Below, in pieces: positions 28,400-41,015 of a stretch of 64,000 nucleotides of DNA. Position 1 is the first letter of the stretch; each line of letters starts with the position of its first letter. The translations under genes were made by a program, and so were the position numbers. The stretch covers positions 2,976,001 to 3,040,000 of the forward strand of contig CP131612.1 of assembly GCA_030686115.1 (NCBI GenBank), read 5' to 3'. Below the pieces are notes generated by a model that saw only the letters and a program-made list of their open reading frames with translations, was not told the origin of the DNA and did no database searches. The DNA is from Psychrobacter cibarius (lineage in GTDB: Bacteria; Pseudomonadota; Gammaproteobacteria; Pseudomonadales; Moraxellaceae).

Positions 28400-31300
28400 T
28401 TAATTATCCTGATTAAGCTCTTGTGCAAAGGCTTCATCAAAGCTTGCAAAGTCTTTACTATCCGTGCTCGCTGACATATCAAATGCTGCATTGTCAAACC
28501 CTGCTTTAAGATCTTTATCTAGCAGTTTTTGCTCCGCTTTCTCTTTGCGTGCTTTATGATAAGCCAAACCAGTACCAGCAGGAATCAAGCGACCAACAAC
28601 GACGTTCTCTTTCAGACCACGTAGTTCATCCACTTTACCAGTCACGGCAGCCGCAGTTAGTACACGGGTCGTCTCCTGGAATGATGCTGCTGAGATAAAG
28701 CTTTCTGTTGCCAGACTTGCTTTGGTGATACCTAGTAATTGACGCTCGAACTGTACTGGGAATTTATCTTCCGCTTCCAGCTTAGCATTCAATGCTTTGA
28801 TATCAGAGTACTCTGCTTGATCGCCTTTAAAGTGGTTTGAATCGCCGCCATCGGTAATTTCAACTTTACGCAGCATCTGACGAATGATAACTTCGATATG
28901 CTTATCGTTGATTTTTACACCCTGCAAGCGATAAACGTCCTGTACTTCGTTAACGATGTAATCAGCAAGTGCAGTCTGACCTTTCAAACGCAAGATATCA
29001 TGTGGATTCTGTGGACCATCAGCGATCACTTCACCACGTGCTACCGTTTCATTTTCAAAGACGTTGATTTGACGCCATTTCGGGATTAGCTCTTCATGAA
29101 TCTCACCATCTTCATTGGTGATGATGAAGCGGTTTTTACCTTTGGTCTCTTTACCAAAGCTAACCACACCTGTCATTTCTGCCATGATGGCGTGATCTTT
29201 CGGACGACGTGCTTCGAACAAGTCAGCAACACGTGGTAGACCACCGGTAATATCTTTAGTACCTGAAGAGGCTTGTGGTACACGACCCAAAATCGAACCG
29301 GCTGCTACTTTTTCACCATCGCTGACGCGAATGATGGTTTCAGCTGGTAAGAAGTAAACCACTTCTTTGCCTTCATCAGTGTTCAAGATAATCGCAGGAC
29401 GTAAGTCTTTTGCTGAACTTGAACGGTCACGAGTGGCAAGAATCTCAAATGAGCTCATACCCGTCGCATCATCAACTTTTACGGTAGCAGTTAAGCCATC
29501 AGTAATCTCACTGAAGCGTGCAGTACCAGCAAATTCTGTGATAATAGGATGCGTGTGCGGATCCCATTTAGCGATGGTTTGACCAGCATCAACCTGATCT
29601 TCGTGTTTCACAAGCACGCTAGAACCATAAGGCACTTTATAGCGCTCACGCTCACGACCAAGCTCATCGGTCAAGGCGATTTCAGCTGAACGCGATACGA
29701 TGACTAAGTGGCCATCGGTATGTTGAACCGTTTTCATATTTTCGAAATGCGCTTGACCAGCACTACGAACTGAGATGCTGTTATCCACTGATGCTGAGCT
29801 TGCTGCCCCGCCCACGTGGAATGTACGCATCGTTAACTGAGTACCTGGTTCACCGATAGACTGTGCCGCCATAACACCGACTGATTCGCCGATATTCACT
29901 TTATGACCACGAGCCAAATCACGACCATAACACTGTGAACAAACACCATGCTCAACATTACAAGTAATAACTGAGCGTACCCAGATATCATCAATCGCAT
30001 TGTTATCAAGCACGTTTACCCAATGCTCATCGATCAAAGTACCTGCTGGAATCAATACCTTATCAGCATCATCGTTATAAGTCACATCACGAGCCGTCAC
30101 ACGACCTAGTACTAGTTCACCTAGCTTCTCAATGATTTCACCACCTTGAATATGTGGTTTCATGAGCAAGCCTTGCTCAGTACCACAGTCATCACTGGTA
30201 ATAACCAAATCTTGTGCCACATCAACCAAACGACGCGTTAAGTAACCTGAGTTAGCCGTTTTCAGTGCCGTATCCGCAAGACCTTTACGTGCACCATGCG
30301 TTGAAATAAAGTACTGAAGTACGGTCAAGCCTTCACGGAAGTTTGCTTTAATTGGCGTTTCGATAATTGAACCATCTGGCTTAGCCATCAAACCACGCAT
30401 ACCAGCCAACTGACGAATCTGAGCCGCACTACCACGAGCACCAGAATCTGACATGATAAAGATAGAGTTGAATGACTTCTGCTCTTCTTCTTCACCTTTG
30501 GCGTTCATGATTTTATCAGTGGCTAAGTTGTCCATCATCGCTTTAGCGACTTTGTCATTGGTACGTGACCAGATATCAACCACTTTATTATAGCGCTCAC
30601 CAGCGGTCACAAAACCTTGCTCGAATTGATCTTCGATTTCGCGAACTTCGCCTTCTGCCACTTCAATGATTTGCTTTTTCAGTGGTGGAATGACCATGTC
30701 ATCAATACCGATAGACACGCCTGACAACGTCGCTTGGGCAAAACCAAGATACATCAATTGGTCAGCAAACATGACACTTTCTTTAACGCCAACTTTACGG
30801 TAGCAAGAGTTAATCAAACGAGAAATATTTTTCTTCGTCATTTCTTGGTTACATTCATCAAAAGACATACCTTTAGGCATGATGTTCCAGATCAATAAAC
30901 GACCTGCAACCGTTTCTTTTAAGCTGATTTCTTTAGTCTCATTGCCGTCTTCATCGATATGCGTCTCGGTGACACGCACTTTGATCTTAGCGTTTACATG
31001 CAAATCGTTTGAACCAATCGCACGCAATGCTTCATTAACGGTGGCAAAAATCATGCCCTCGCCTTTAGAATTGATTGATGAGCGGCTAATATAGTAAAGA
31101 CCAAGTACCACATCTTGCGACGGTACAATGATTGGATCACCATTCGCAGGCGACAAGATGTTATTGGTAGACATCATTAGCGCACGTGATTCAAGCTGTG
31201 CTTCTAGGGTCAATGGCACGTGAACGGCCATTTGGTCACCATCGAAATCGGCGTTAAACGCGGTACAAACGAGCGGATGCAATTGGATTGCTTTACCTTC

Positions 31301-32632
31301 GATAAGTACTGGTTCAAATGCTTGTAGACCCAAACGGTGAAGCGTTGGTGCACGGTTAAGAAGCACTGGATGCTCACGGATAACCATGGCCAGCATATCC
31401 CACACTTGCGGCTCTTCACGCTCTACCATCTTTTTGGCAGCTTTAATTGTCGTGGCTAGACCATGAGACAATAATTTGTTATAAGTAAATGGTTTGAATA
31501 ATTCAAGTGCCATTTTCTTTGGTAAACCGCACTGATGTAGACGTAGCGTTGGACCAACAACGATCACCGAACGACCAGAGTAGTCAACACGTTTACCAAG
31601 TAAGTTTTGACGGAAACGACCTTGCTTACCTTTGATCATATCAGCCAAAGATTTCAATGGACGCTTGTTACTACCCGTAATCGCACGACCGCGACGACCG
31701 TTATCAAGCAAGGCATCCACTGATTCTTGCAACATACGCTTTTCGTTACGTACGATGATATCAGGTGCGCTCAGCTCAAGCAGACGCTTTAGACGGTTAT
31801 TACGGTTGATCACACGGCGATATAGATCGTTTAGATCTGAAGTCGCAAAACGACCACCTTCTAGTGGTACTAGCGGACGTAAATCTGGTGGTAGTACTGG
31901 CAAGATGTTCATCACCATCCACTCAGGCTTGTTATTAGAATCACGGAAGGCTTCTAATAATTTAAGACGCTTAGACATCTTTTTAAGCTTGGTTTCAGAA
32001 CCCGTTTGCGGAATCGCTTCGCGCAAATCATCGATTTCAAGATCCAAATCGATATCTTTCAATAGGTCTTGAACCGCTTCAGCACCCATTTTGGCAGTGA
32101 ATTCATCGCCAAATTCTTCAAGGGCTTTATAATAGTCTTCATCATCAAGCAATTGATACTTCTCTAAAGAAGTTAAACCAGGTTCAGTAACAATATAGCT
32201 TTCAAAATACAGAACGCGCTCGATATCACGTAGCGTCATGTCTAACAATAGACCGATGCGGCTTGGTAATGATTTTAAAAACCAAATATGCGCAACTGGG
32301 CTAGCCAAGTCGATGTGACCCATACGGTCACGACGAACTTTAGCCGTCGTCACTTCTACGCCACATTTCTCACAGATAACGCCTTGGAACTTACGGCGCT
32401 TATATTTACCACATAAACATTCAAAGTCTTTTACTGGACCAAAAATTTTGGCACAAAAAAGACCATCACGTTCAGGCTTGAACGTGCGATAGTTAATAGT
32501 TTCAGGCTTTTTTACTTCGCCATGTGACCATGACTTAATGACGTCAGGTGAGGCTAAAGTAATTTGAATGCTATCAAACTCTTGATTACCGTTGCCGGTA
32601 GGGCTTTGCATGATATCGAGTAAATCTTTCAA
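28400..32632 (-). CDS. rpoC: DNA-directed RNA polymerase subunit beta'
   Basis: The 1410-residue beta' subunit. The zinc site 1 is [19 protein letters not shown], near residue 70. The catalytic magnesium motif is NADFDGD near 460. The bridge-helix/trigger-loop region includes [11 protein letters not shown], and the second zinc site has [19 protein letters not shown]. The start codon is TTG with GGAGAAG 5 bases upstream; it aligns with the GTG-started KDLL N-terminus of the E. coli protein. rpoB lies 188 bases upstream on the same strand. Confidence 0.98.
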   Translation of the reverse strand: MKDLLDIMQSPTGNGNQEFDSIQITLASPDVIKSWSHGEVKKPETINYRTFKPERDGLFCAKIFGPVKDFECLCGKYKRRKFQGVICEKCGVEVTTAKVRRDRMGHIDLASPVAHIWFLKSLPSRIGLLLDMTLRDIERVLYFESYIVTEPGLTSLEKYQLLDDEDYYKALEEFGDEFTAKMGAEAVQDLLKDIDLDLEIDDLREAIPQTGSETKLKKMSKRLKLLEAFRDSNNKPEWMVMNILPVLPPDLRPLVPLEGGRFATSDLNDLYRRVINRNNRLKRLLELSAPDIIVRNEKRMLQESVDALLDNGRRGRAITGSNKRPLKSLADMIKGKQGRFRQNLLGKRVDYSGRSVIVVGPTLRLHQCGLPKKMALELFKPFTYNKLLSHGLATTIKAAKKMVEREEPQVWDMLAMVIREHPVLLNRAPTLHRLGLQAFEPVLIEGKAIQLHPLVCTAFNADFDGDQMAVHVPLTLEAQLESRALMMSTNNILSPANGDPIIVPSQDVVLGLYYISRSSINSKGEGMIFATVNEALRAIGSNDLHVNAKIKVRVTETHIDEDGNETKEISLKETVAGRLLIWNIMPKGMSFDECNQEMTKKNISRLINSCYRKVGVKESVMFADQLMYLGFAQATLSGVSIGIDDMVIPPLKKQIIEVAEGEVREIEDQFEQGFVTAGERYNKVVDIWSRTNDKVAKAMMDNLATDKIMNAKGEEEEQKSFNSIFIMSDSGARGSAAQIRQLAGMRGLMAKPDGSIIETPIKANFREGLTVLQYFISTHGARKGLADTALKTANSGYLTRRLVDVAQDLVITSDDCGTEQGLLMKPHIQGGEIIEKLGELVLGRVTARDVTYNDDADKVLIPAGTLIDEHWVNVLDNNAIDDIWVRSVITCNVEHGVCSQCYGRDLARGHKVNIGESVGVMAAQSIGEPGTQLTMRTFHVGGAASSASVDNSISVRSAGQAHFENMKTVQHTDGHLVIVSRSAEIALTDELGRERERYKVPYGSSVLVKHEDQVDAGQTIAKWDPHTHPIITEFAGTARFSEITDGLTATVKVDDATGMSSFEILATRDRSSSAKDLRPAIILNTDEGKEVVYFLPAETIIRVSDGEKVAAGSILGRVPQASSGTKDITGGLPRVADLFEARRPKDHAIMAEMTGVVSFGKETKGKNRFIITNEDGEIHEELIPKWRQINVFENETVARGEVIADGPQNPHDILRLKGQTALADYIVNEVQDVYRLQGVKINDKHIEVIIRQMLRKVEITDGGDSNHFKGDQAEYSDIKALNAKLEAEDKFPVQFERQLLGITKASLATESFISAASFQETTRVLTAAAVTGKVDELRGLKENVVVGRLIPAGTGLAYHKARKEKAEQKLLDKDLKAGFDNAAFDMSASTDSKDFASFDEAFAQELNQDN

Positions 32633-32820
32633 GTTGCTTCTCCGTTATCTTTATAATCATCTGATAGCGTATTATTGACGCAAATAAGATGAATGAAGGC
32701 AATGAATAGGGTTGAGACAAATCACTAAAAGCAGCAGCGATGCGCATACTGCTTTTAGGTTGACCACTAAGGATAATAATCAACTGAGACCATGTTAACA
32801 ATAGTCTCAATCAGCCGTGC

Positions 32821-35800
32821 TTAATGGGTTTGTTTTAACTCAATATTAATACCCAATGATTTGATTTCTTTGGTCAGTACGTTAAACGATTCAGGCATAC
32901 CTGGATCCATATACTGCTCACCATCAACGATGTTTTTGTACATACGCGTACGGCCTTCAACGTCATCCGACTTCACAGTCAGCATCTCTTGTAGCGTATA
33001 AGTCGCGCCGTAAGCTTCTAGTGCCCACACTTCCATCTCACCGAAGCGCTGACCACCAAACTGAGCTTTACCGCCGAGTGGCTGCTGCGTCACTAATGAG
33101 TAAGAACCGGTTGAACGCGCATGCATTTTGTCGTCAACCAAATGGTTAAGTTTCAGCATGTACATATAACCAACGGTTACTTTACGATCAAACTTCTGAC
33201 CAGTACGACCATCATACAACGTCTGTTGACCATCGCGATCCATACCAGCAAGCTCTAACAGATCCTTAACTTGGCTTTCTCTTGCGCCGTCAAATACTGC
33301 TGTGCCCATTGGTACACCAGCGCGCAAGTTATCTGCTAGCGCCATGATGTCATCATCACTCAAGCTATCAAGATCAACTTGCTCACCGCCGACTTGGTTA
33401 TAGATTTTGTCTAAGAAGTCACGTAAATCTTTGATCGCTGCTTGCGATTTGAGCATACCATCGATCTTCTCGCCCAAACCTTTCGCTGCCATACCCAAAT
33501 GCGTTTCTAGAACCTGACCGATGTTCATACGCGATGGTACACCAAGTGGGTTCAAGACGATGTCAACGGTATTACCATTTTCATCATAAGGCATGTCTTC
33601 AACTGGCATAATGCGCGATACCACACCTTTGTTACCATGACGACCAGCCATTTTATCACCAGGCTGAATACGACGCTTAACCGCTAGATATACCTTAACG
33701 ATTTTTTGTACGCCATGTTGTAGGTCATCACCAGCGGTTAATTTGCGTTTTTTCTCAGCAAACTTCACATCGATATCTTTTTGCTTATCAACCAAATACT
33801 CAGCGATTTGCGTTAGACGCTCAGAGATTTCTTCTTCAACTGGTTGGATATCCAGTAAGGTCTCAAGGCTCATATCTTTCATATCAGCCAATGCCATCAC
33901 TGTACCGGCTTTTAGACCAGAACCACCGCTGACTTTTTGACCATCTAACAAGTTACCAATACGCCCACGAGCTGCTTCTTCAAAGATACGTAGCTCTTCT
34001 TTTAAATCTTTACGATAGCTATCAAGCTGTGATTTTTCAATTGCTCTTGCACGTGCGTCTTTTTCAACGCCGTCACGAGTAAAGACTTGAACATCAATAA
34101 CCGTGCCTTTGCTTGATGTTGGTACACGTAGCGACGTGTCTTTAACATCAGCCGCTTTTTCACCAAAGATAGCCCGGAGCAATTTCTCTTCTGGCGTCAG
34201 TTGTGTTTCACCTTTTGGCGTCACTTTACCAACTAAGATATCACCAGCGTCAACTTCAGCACCGATATAAACGATACCTGCTTCATCAAGACTTGATAGC
34301 GCCGCTTCGCCAACGTTTGGAATATCGGCGGTAATTTCTTCAGTACCTAGCTTGGTATCACGTGCCACACAGGTCAATTCTTGGATATGAATGGTCGTGA
34401 AACGATCTTCTTTAACCACTTTTTCAGACAGCAAGATTGAATCTTCGAAGTTGTAACCATTCCATGGCATAAATGCGATGCGAATGTTCTGACCCAATGC
34501 AAGCTCACCAAGATCCGTTGACGGACCATCAGCCAAGATATCACCTACAGCAATAGCATCACCTTGGTTGACGATAATACGTTGGTTGATACAAGTATTT
34601 TGGTTAGAACGCGTGTATTTAACGAGGTTATAGATATCAATACCAGCTTCACCAGCAATCATCTCATCTTCATTGACACGAACCACAACACGTGAGGCAT
34701 CAACATCTTCGATCACACCGCCACGCTTAGCGATCACACAAACACCTGAGTCACGCGCAACGTGACGCTCCATGCCCGTACCTACTAACGGCTTATCAGC
34801 ACGTAGCGTAGGAACTGCCTGACGCTGCATGTTCGAGCCCATAAGCGCTCGGTTAGCATCATCATGCTCTAGGAATGGAATTAGACCAGCAGCTACCGAT
34901 ACAACCTGACTTGGCGACACGTCCATATGCGTCACTTTTTCCGGTGGCATACGGACAAATTCACCATAGCTACGTACACTGACCATCTCATCAGATAACG
35001 CGCCTTCTGCGGTTACTGGTGAATCAGCCTGTGCAATGACCGTACCTACTTCTTCAATCGCTGATAGATACTCAATGACATCAGTTACTTTACCATCAAC
35101 CACACGGCGATAAGGCGTTTCTAAGAAGCCAAAGCTGTTGGTTTTAGCAAAAGTTGCTAATGAGTTAATAAGGCCAATGTTTGGACCTTCAGGAGTTTCA
35201 ATCGGACATACGCGACCATAATGGGTATCATGTACGTCACGTACTTCAAAGCCTGCACGTTCACGGGTCAGACCACCAGGTCCTAGAGCTGAGACACGGC
35301 GTTTATGGGTAACTTCAGACAATGGATTGTTCTGATCCATAAACTGCGATAACTGGCTTGAACCAAAGAATTCTTTGACCGCAGCAGCAACAGGTTTTGA
35401 GTTAATCAAATCTTGTGGTGACAAGTTATCAGATTCCGCTGAGCTTAAACGCTCTTTGACTGCACGCTCGACACGTACTAGACCAACACGGAATTGGTTT
35501 TCTGCCATCTCGCCAACCGAACGAATACGGCGGTTACCTAAATGGTCAATATCATCGACTTCGCCGCGACCATTACGAATCTCAATCAATTCTTTTAGGA
35601 CATTAACGATATCGGCATTGGTCAATACGCTACGAGCGCGTTGGATATCTGGATCATCAGTATTATCAAACTCTAACCCTAAACGACGGTTAAATTTCAT
35701 ACGACCGACGTTCGATAAGTCATAACGATCAGCGTTAAAGAACATGCTGTCAAATAGTTTTTCAGCGGTCTCAACCGTTGGTGGCTCACCTGGACGCATG

Positions 35801-36939
35801 ACTTTATAGATTTCAATCAATGCTTCTTCACGGCTTGACGTACTATCAGCACGCAAAGTGTCGGCAATATAACTGCCTTGATCGATATCATTGGTGAATA
35901 GAATGCTGAATTCTTTGATAGACTCGCTGGCTTCAAATGCACTTAATTTAACCAATAATTCATGGTCAATTAGGGTATTCGCTTTAGCGATAACTTCGTC
36001 ATTCACCACGATATCTTCAGCTAAAATACGCTCATAGAGATACTCATCAGGTATCGCAATCTTCGTCATACCTGCTTCTTCAAGCTGACGAATACGGCGT
36101 GCATTAATACGCTTGCCCTGCTCTACGATGACATCACCTTCTGGTGATACGATATCGAACTGAGCCATCTCACCGCGCAAGCGATCAGCAACCAGATCAA
36201 TCTCGAACTGCTCTTCACCTTTATAAACGGCTACTTTATCAAAGAACAAATCTAAGATTTCAGACGTTGTTAGACCAAGCGCACGTAAAATAATTGAAGC
36301 CAATAGCTTACGACGACGGTCAATACGAGCAAAAACTAAGTCTTTGGCATCAAATTCAAAATCTAACCATGAACCACGGTAAGGGATAATACGTGCGTTA
36401 TAAAGCACTTTACCACTTGAATGCGACTTACCTTTATCATGATCAAAGAACACACCAGGTGAACGATGTAGCTGAGAGACGATAACACGCTCAGTACCAT
36501 TGATAATAAAAGTACCGTTAGCTGTCATCAAAGGCATCTCGCCCATATAGACACTTTGCTCACGAATATCTTTGATAGCCGCTTTGCTGTCTTTGTCTTT
36601 GCTGTCTTTGTCTTTAATGATCAGACGGATTTTGACACGCATCGGTGCAGCAAACGTTGAGCCACGCAAGATACACTCACGCTCGTCAAATTCAGGCGTG
36701 CCTAAATAATATTCAACGAATTGTAGCTCTGCGTTACCAGAGTGACTCTCAATTGGGAAAATAGAGGAATACGCAGCTTGCAAACCAGTATTCTCACGAG
36801 CTTTTGGCTTTTTGTGCTCTTGCAAAAATTGCTCGTAAGAATCTACTTGAATAGACAGTAAATAGGGAATGTCCATCACAGTGGGCAATTCAGCAAAACT
36901 TTTGCGAATACGCTTTTTTTCAGTATAAGAATATGCCAT
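32821..36939 (-). CDS. rpoB: DNA-directed RNA polymerase subunit beta
   Basis: The 1372-residue beta subunit, slightly longer than the E. coli protein. A Lys/Asp/Ser repeat ([19 protein letters not shown]) at about residues 110-128 accounts for part of the difference. The rifampicin region [20 protein letters not shown], continuing [11 protein letters not shown], shows the usual sensitive residues. The nucleotide-addition region ([13 protein letters not shown]) and the C-terminal [12 protein letters not shown] are intact. AAGGAC precedes the ATG. It is separated from rplL by nearly 800 bases with two terminators, so it may be partly independently transcribed. Confidence 0.98.
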   Translation of the reverse strand: MAYSYTEKKRIRKSFAELPTVMDIPYLLSIQVDSYEQFLQEHKKPKARENTGLQAAYSSIFPIESHSGNAELQFVEYYLGTPEFDERECILRGSTFAAPMRVKIRLIIKDKDSKDKDSKAAIKDIREQSVYMGEMPLMTANGTFIINGTERVIVSQLHRSPGVFFDHDKGKSHSSGKVLYNARIIPYRGSWLDFEFDAKDLVFARIDRRRKLLASIILRALGLTTSEILDLFFDKVAVYKGEEQFEIDLVADRLRGEMAQFDIVSPEGDVIVEQGKRINARRIRQLEEAGMTKIAIPDEYLYERILAEDIVVNDEVIAKANTLIDHELLVKLSAFEASESIKEFSILFTNDIDQGSYIADTLRADSTSSREEALIEIYKVMRPGEPPTVETAEKLFDSMFFNADRYDLSNVGRMKFNRRLGLEFDNTDDPDIQRARSVLTNADIVNVLKELIEIRNGRGEVDDIDHLGNRRIRSVGEMAENQFRVGLVRVERAVKERLSSAESDNLSPQDLINSKPVAAAVKEFFGSSQLSQFMDQNNPLSEVTHKRRVSALGPGGLTRERAGFEVRDVHDTHYGRVCPIETPEGPNIGLINSLATFAKTNSFGFLETPYRRVVDGKVTDVIEYLSAIEEVGTVIAQADSPVTAEGALSDEMVSVRSYGEFVRMPPEKVTHMDVSPSQVVSVAAGLIPFLEHDDANRALMGSNMQRQAVPTLRADKPLVGTGMERHVARDSGVCVIAKRGGVIEDVDASRVVVRVNEDEMIAGEAGIDIYNLVKYTRSNQNTCINQRIIVNQGDAIAVGDILADGPSTDLGELALGQNIRIAFMPWNGYNFEDSILLSEKVVKEDRFTTIHIQELTCVARDTKLGTEEITADIPNVGEAALSSLDEAGIVYIGAEVDAGDILVGKVTPKGETQLTPEEKLLRAIFGEKAADVKDTSLRVPTSSKGTVIDVQVFTRDGVEKDARARAIEKSQLDSYRKDLKEELRIFEEAARGRIGNLLDGQKVSGGSGLKAGTVMALADMKDMSLETLLDIQPVEEEISERLTQIAEYLVDKQKDIDVKFAEKKRKLTAGDDLQHGVQKIVKVYLAVKRRIQPGDKMAGRHGNKGVVSRIMPVEDMPYDENGNTVDIVLNPLGVPSRMNIGQVLETHLGMAAKGLGEKIDGMLKSQAAIKDLRDFLDKIYNQVGGEQVDLDSLSDDDIMALADNLRAGVPMGTAVFDGARESQVKDLLELAGMDRDGQQTLYDGRTGQKFDRKVTVGYMYMLKLNHLVDDKMHARSTGSYSLVTQQPLGGKAQFGGQRFGEMEVWALEAYGATYTLQEMLTVKSDDVEGRTRMYKNIVDGEQYMDPGMPESFNVLTKEIKSLGINIELKQTH

Positions 36940-37493
36940 CGAGAGTCCTTACAGTAAACGTGGAAACAAATTAAAAGCGTGGCCAGCGTGCATAAATACG
37001 ATGCAAACTTGGCGACGTAAACGATAATATAAAACAGGTAATCGTGTTCAGTTGATATCTTTTGTCAATTACTACTTCTGCTATCAGTGCTTACTTAGCA
37101 CCCTTACTTTCATTTTATGATCAGTATCTAAGTCAGTCTATATGACCACTTAGACAACCAAATTCAATATCATATCATCTAAAACATATTACTTTTTAGG
37201 CAAAACTTACTCATAGAGGTAAGAAAAAATGACTCGTTCAAGGGTGTTTCTAAGTTATCTGCTATCAAAACTGATTGTATTTAGTCATTTTTCTTTCGAA
37301 AAACAGGCTCTTTCAAAACCAACAATTCTATCAAAACTAATATCGTCGCTGATATGTACCGTCTATAAGCCTAACTACTGACAGTAATACTCTGCGAAAC
37401 GGACAACCTAAACTTAATAGCTTTTCAGAATTAATAATAATCGGGGTAACTATAACTTTTAGAATCAGTATAAACTATAGTGTTAATGGGAAA

Positions 37494-37580
37494 GCATGCA
37501 GACACAAAAAAATGCCAAACATCTATGGACGTTTAGCTTAAATTAACTGATTTCAAAAACTGGCATGTGTGCTTGCATGT
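37494..37580 (-). other. Large foldback enclosing a terminator upstream of rpoB
   Basis: The left side (GCATGCA, GACAC and ATGCCA between 37495 and 37517) can pair with the right side (TGGCAT, GTGTG and TGCATG between 37561 and 37579), with bulges. This outer pairing would use TGCCA, which also belongs to the inner terminator stem, so the two folds compete. It could be an attenuator/antiterminator pair or an RNase III-type processing site. Confidence 0.5.
37505..37537 (-). terminator. Second terminator in the rplL-rpoB spacer
   Basis: On the minus strand GCTAAACGTC and GATGTTTGGC give a 10-bp stem (two G-U pairs) with a CATA loop, followed by ATTTTTTT. Confidence 0.75.
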
Positions 37581-37666
37581 ATATCGTCTGTCCTTTTGAT
37601 GGGTATCCACCGTGATGTTGCATACGACTGTTGGCAGACACAAAAGGTCAAGCTACGAATTATAGT

Positions 37667-37707
37667 AAAAAAAAGCTGGCAATGCAAGGCATTACCAGCT
37701 TTTTTTG
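37667..37707 (-). terminator. Terminator immediately after rplL
   Basis: AAAGCTGG-AATGC pairs with GCATT-CCAGCTTT with one internal mismatch, with seven T residues after it on the minus strand. It lies about 25 bases after the rplL stop. Confidence 0.88.
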
Positions 37708-37730
37708 TACAACACTAAGATAAGCGAAGC

Positions 37731-38102
37731 TTATTTTAGTTCAACAGTTGCACCAGCTTCTTCAAGTTTCTTTTTCAACTCTTCAGCTTCAGCTTTGTTA
37801 ACGCCTTCTTTGATTGGAGCTGGAGCGCTTTCAACCAAATCTTTCGCTTCTTTCAAGCCAAGACCAGTAGCTTCACGTACGGCTTTAATTACGCCAACTT
37901 TCTTCTCGCCAAAGCTGGCAAGAACTACGTCAAACTCGTCTTTTTCTTCAGCAGCAGCAGCAGCAGGGCCAGCAGCAGCAGGTGCAGCAGCAACAGCAGC
38001 TGTTACGCCGAATTTTTCTTCCATAGCGCTGATTAATTCAACGATATCCATTACTGACATTTCAGCGATTGCGTTTAACACGTCATCTTTAGATAGTGCC
38101 AT
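37731..38102 (-). CDS. rplL: 50S ribosomal protein L7/L12
   Basis: The 123-residue stalk protein. It has an N-terminal dimerisation helix ([19 protein letters not shown]), an Ala-rich hinge (about residues 36-52) and a C-terminal factor-binding domain with [20 protein letters not shown]. It binds L10 as dimers and recruits EF-Tu and EF-G. GGAG precedes the ATG. It follows rplJ by 126 bases. Confidence 0.98.
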
Positions 38103-38228
38103 GAGAACTCTCCGTTATCTGATAAAAATTAATTGATTTTAAAATCGCTTAGATTGCTTGCCAAATTTTCAAATAGTGTTAGCAATAAAGTGCAATCGGC
38201 GATGTCAAAGTTACGTTAAAACAAGCAA

Positions 38229-38756
38229 TTAAGCAGCTTCTTTTGCGTCTTTGATTGCTGCTACCGTGCGAACAAGCTTACTAGGAACAGCGTTCATAGT
38301 TTGAACAAGCTTGGTAACTGGTGCATTCATAGTAGCCATCAAGATAGAGATTGCTTCGTCGCGAGTTGGTAGCTTCGATACGCGCTCTAGCTCTTCTGGA
38401 CCATAAACAACACCACCAACTGATACCAATTTGGTCTCTAAAGCTTTGTGATCTTTACTGAACTCGAAAACAACTCGAGCAGCAGATCCCAAATCTTCCA
38501 TAGAGAAAGCCAAAAGTAATGGACCAGTCATACGGTCTGACATGCTCTCAAACTTAGTGCCTTCAAACGCACGTTTTGCTAGGGTATTTTTTACCACTTT
38601 CAAAACGACGCCTTTTTCACGGGCTTGTTCGCGCAGCTTAGTAAGCTTTGCAACACCAATACCATGATATTCGGCAGCTACTGCTGAGTAAGCATTAGCA
38701 GCAACTTCAGACACTTCAGCCACAACTTGTTGTTTTTGCTCTAGCGTTAATGCCAT
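38229..38756 (-). CDS. rplJ: 50S ribosomal protein L10
   Basis: A 175-residue protein that anchors the L7/L12 stalk to 23S rRNA and represses its own mRNA. The N-terminal domain has YHGIGVAKLTKLREQARE and VVKNTLAKRAFEGT. The C-terminal helix (residues about 135-175) binds L7/L12. A probable L10 leader RNA lies upstream. Confidence 0.98.
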   Translation of the reverse strand: MALTLEQKQQVVAEVSEVAANAYSAVAAEYHGIGVAKLTKLREQAREKGVVLKVVKNTLAKRAFEGTKFESMSDRMTGPLLLAFSMEDLGSAARVVFEFSKDHKALETKLVSVGGVVYGPEELERVSKLPTRDEAISILMATMNAPVTKLVQTMNAVPSKLVRTVAAIKDAKEAA

Positions 38757-38987
38757 AAGTTGACTCCTTTAATCTTATCAATCAGCTGAATATTTAATCA
38801 TTTAAACCTAAGCTTTTAAGCATTGGCATTCAATAATTAAACGAATCGCTTAGACTGACTTGATACGACACGTTATCAGCATATTTATTAATAATAAATT
38901 TACTCATAACGACTGATTACGGCACCGTTATCAGAATGACATCAAGTAATAGATTGAACTATCGGCTCTTATCAACAACTGGGTGGG

Positions 38988-39112
38988 TCACCGTCTGCGT
39001 AGGACAACTAAGATTTTCATCTTTCGTCGATTAACAAAAGCAGCTCGTTGTTATTACTAATGATCCGAAAAAAATTAATAAAAACGTAAAACCGCTTTCT
39101 ACCTACGGTCTT
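38988..39112 (-). promoter_or_regulatory. Probable ribosomal protein L10 leader
   Basis: On the minus strand AGACCGTAGG (about 39103-39112) opens the element and CCTACGCAGACGGTG (38989-39003) closes it. CCGTAGG/CCTACG pair, and the flanking AGAC/GACGG bases look like the kink-turn of the known L10 leader that binds the L10-(L7/L12) complex. The location upstream of rplJ is as expected. A covariance-model search would settle it. Confidence 0.65.
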
Positions 39113-39163
39113 AGACAGCATAGCGTTTGCTACGCTGACCTAATTCTTTAAAATATTTTTGCA

Positions 39164-39192
39164 GCCTTTATTTAAAATTGTCAAATAAAGGC
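39164..39192 (-). other. Hairpin directly after rplA
   Basis: GCCTTTATTT and AAATAAAGGC form a perfect 10-bp stem with a 9-base loop, 11 bases after the rplA stop. Downstream on the minus strand is TGCAAAAATATTTT, not a clean T-run, so termination is possible but not assured. Confidence 0.55.
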
Positions 39193-39202
39193 ACATATCT
39201 AA

Positions 39203-39904
39203 TTATTTTGCTGTGCGATATGGAACTGGATCAATACTTAGACCAGGACCCATCGTGCTAGACAAGGTAATTTTCTTAATGAAAGTACCTTTAGAAGTAG
39301 CAGGCTTAGCACGTCTTAAATCTGCAATCAGTGCTTCAGCATTCTGGATTACTTGCTCAGCAGTAAAGCCAACTTGACCGATAGTCGTGTGGATGATACC
39401 TGCTTTGTCTACACGATACTGTGCTTGACCGGCTTTAGCGTTAGTAACCGCTTCAGCGACGTTAGGCGTAACCGTACCGACTTTAGGGTTAGGCATTAGA
39501 CCACGTGGACCTAGGATAGTACCTAGTTGACCAACAACACGCATTGCATCAGGAGCAGCAATAACGATATCAAAGTCCATGTTACCAGCTTTGATTGATT
39601 CTGCTAGGTCTTCAAAACCAACGATATCTGCACCAGCTTCTTTGGCGGCTTCAGCAGCAGCACCTTGAGCAAATACAGCAACGCGTTTGGTTTTACCAGT
39701 ACCAGCAGGTAGGTTGGTAGCGCCACGAACCACTTGATCAGATTTACGTGGGTCAACACCCAAGTTAATCGCAATATCAATTGACTCTTTGAATTTAAGA
39801 GGTGGTAAATCGTTTAGGATTTGAACCGCTTCTTCAACTGTATACTGCTTTTCATGTACGATACGGCTTTGAATTTCTTTTTGACGTTTGGTTAGCTTGC
39901 TCAT
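39203..39904 (-). CDS. rplA: 50S ribosomal protein L1
   Basis: A 233-residue protein of the mobile L1 stalk, with the signature region [21 protein letters not shown] and [15 protein letters not shown]. It also binds its own mRNA in other bacteria. The ATG follows directly on the rplK stop (TAAATG), with GGAGGG inside the end of rplK. Confidence 0.98.
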   Translation of the reverse strand: MSKLTKRQKEIQSRIVHEKQYTVEEAVQILNDLPPLKFKESIDIAINLGVDPRKSDQVVRGATNLPAGTGKTKRVAVFAQGAAAEAAKEAGADIVGFEDLAESIKAGNMDFDIVIAAPDAMRVVGQLGTILGPRGLMPNPKVGTVTPNVAEAVTNAKAGQAQYRVDKAGIIHTTIGQVGFTAEQVIQNAEALIADLRRAKPATSKGTFIKKITLSSTMGPGLSIDPVPYRTAK

Positions 39905-40336
39905 TTACACACCCTCCACGGTAATACCCATTGAACGTGCAGTACCAGCGATGGTACGAACAGCAGCATCAAGATCAGCAGCAGTTAAATCTGCATCTTT
40001 GGTCTTAACGATGTCTTCTAGTTGTGCACGGTCAACTTTACCGACTTTAGCGGTATTTGGTGTACCAGAACCTTTAGCGATACCAGCAGCCTTACGTAGT
40101 AAGTATGCAGCTGGTGGTGACTTCATAATGAAAGTAAAAGACTTATCGCTATATACAGTGATCTCAGTAGGAATCGGTAGACCCGGCTCTTGGTTTGAGG
40201 TCGCAGCGTTAAATTCTTTACAGAACGCCATGATGTTCACGCCTTTTTGACCCAATGCTGGACCAATCGGTGGTGAAGGATTTGCTTTACCTGCAGGGAC
40301 TTGTAGTTTGATGTAACCATCAATCTTCTTAGCCAT
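39905..40336 (-). CDS. rplK: 50S ribosomal protein L11
   Basis: A 143-residue protein of the GTPase-associated centre, needed for RelA activation. Conserved stretches are [33 protein letters not shown] and the C-terminal [18 protein letters not shown] lies 7 bases before the ATG. It is co-transcribed with rplA. Confidence 0.98.
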   Translation of the reverse strand: MAKKIDGYIKLQVPAGKANPSPPIGPALGQKGVNIMAFCKEFNAATSNQEPGLPIPTEITVYSDKSFTFIMKSPPAAYLLRKAAGIAKGSGTPNTAKVGKVDRAQLEDIVKTKDADLTAADLDAAVRTIAGTARSMGITVEGV

Positions 40337-40427
40337 GATTTTCTCCTAAATGGGTAATAGCGCCAAATCAATGTGGTATAAACCTTATTGACTAACAGCT
40401 CCCCGGTTGATGAACTTTTTTGCTGAT

Positions 40428-40958
40428 TTAGTCTAGCTTTTCAACTTTACTAAATTCAAGCTCGACCTGAGTCGGTCGATTAAATACGTTTACCGTTAAA
40501 TGCAGTTTAGACTTCTCGTAATCCACTTTTTCTACCAACCCTTTAAAGTCAGTAAATGGACCATCGATAACCAACAGCTCTTCGCCCGGCTCAAATAGAG
40601 TCTTAGGACGTGGGTCAGTTTCAGTTTGATTCAAACGGTTTAAAATACGATCCGCTTCTACTTGCGTAATTGGCGCTGGTGTTTCAGGTGTACCACCTAT
40701 GAAACCCATAATACGTGGGCACTCTTTAACGATGTGCCAAGTATTGTCGTTCATTTCCATCTGGATCAATACATAACCCGGAAAGAACTTACGCTCACTC
40801 TTACGCTTTTTGCCGTCTTTCATTTCAACGACTTCTTCAGTAGGAACCAATACGTCACCGAATGATTCAGCAAAGTCACTACGATTAATACGATCAGTTA
40901 ATGAACGCTGTACTTGCTTTTCATATCCTGAAAACGCTTGGACAATATACCAACGCAT
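40428..40958 (-). CDS. nusG: Transcription termination/antitermination factor NusG
   Basis: A 176-residue elongation factor. The N-terminal NGN domain ([20 protein letters not shown]) binds RNA polymerase. The C-terminal KOW domain ([19 protein letters not shown]) contacts Rho or ribosomal S10. The start at 40958 has CAGGAG upstream and matches family length; a start 15 codons further up does not. It follows secE. Confidence 0.98.
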   Translation of the reverse strand: MRWYIVQAFSGYEKQVQRSLTDRINRSDFAESFGDVLVPTEEVVEMKDGKKRKSERKFFPGYVLIQMEMNDNTWHIVKECPRIMGFIGGTPETPAPITQVEADRILNRLNQTETDPRPKTLFEPGEELLVIDGPFTDFKGLVEKVDYEKSKLHLTVNVFNRPTQVELEFSKVEKLD

Positions 40959-41015
40959 ATCACGCTCCTGATCATTATAAGTAAATTTTGGGGTAAGACT
41001 CACTAATACGTGCGA

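Larger units (their letters stand above)
36940..37730. other. Long rplL-rpoB spacer with structured RNA
   Basis: About 790 bases lie between rplL and rpoB, longer than the roughly 300-base gap in E. coli. It holds two intrinsic terminators on the minus strand (37667-37707 and 37505-37537) and a large imperfect foldback (37494-37580). The 560 bases nearest rpoB show no gene. A TTGACA on the minus strand at about 37062-37067 has no good -10 partner. Confidence 0.65.
38757..39202. other. rplA-rplJ spacer holding the L10 leader
   Basis: About 450 bases. From the rplA side it holds a hairpin right after rplA (39164-39192), then the L10-leader-like segment (38988-39112), then about 230 AT-rich bases before rplJ in which I see nothing specific. 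A promoter could lie between the hairpin and the leader, but no clear boxes were found. Confidence 0.6.

Noticed and set aside
35278..35370. Rifampicin-resistance substitution in rpoB
   Set aside because: The cluster I region reads as the normal sensitive sequence at the common mutation sites.
37705..38136. Long open frame opposite rplL
   Set aside because: It is the complement of the Ala-rich rplL sequence, has no ribosome site, and its Ser/Ala-rich translation is the usual shadow of such genes.
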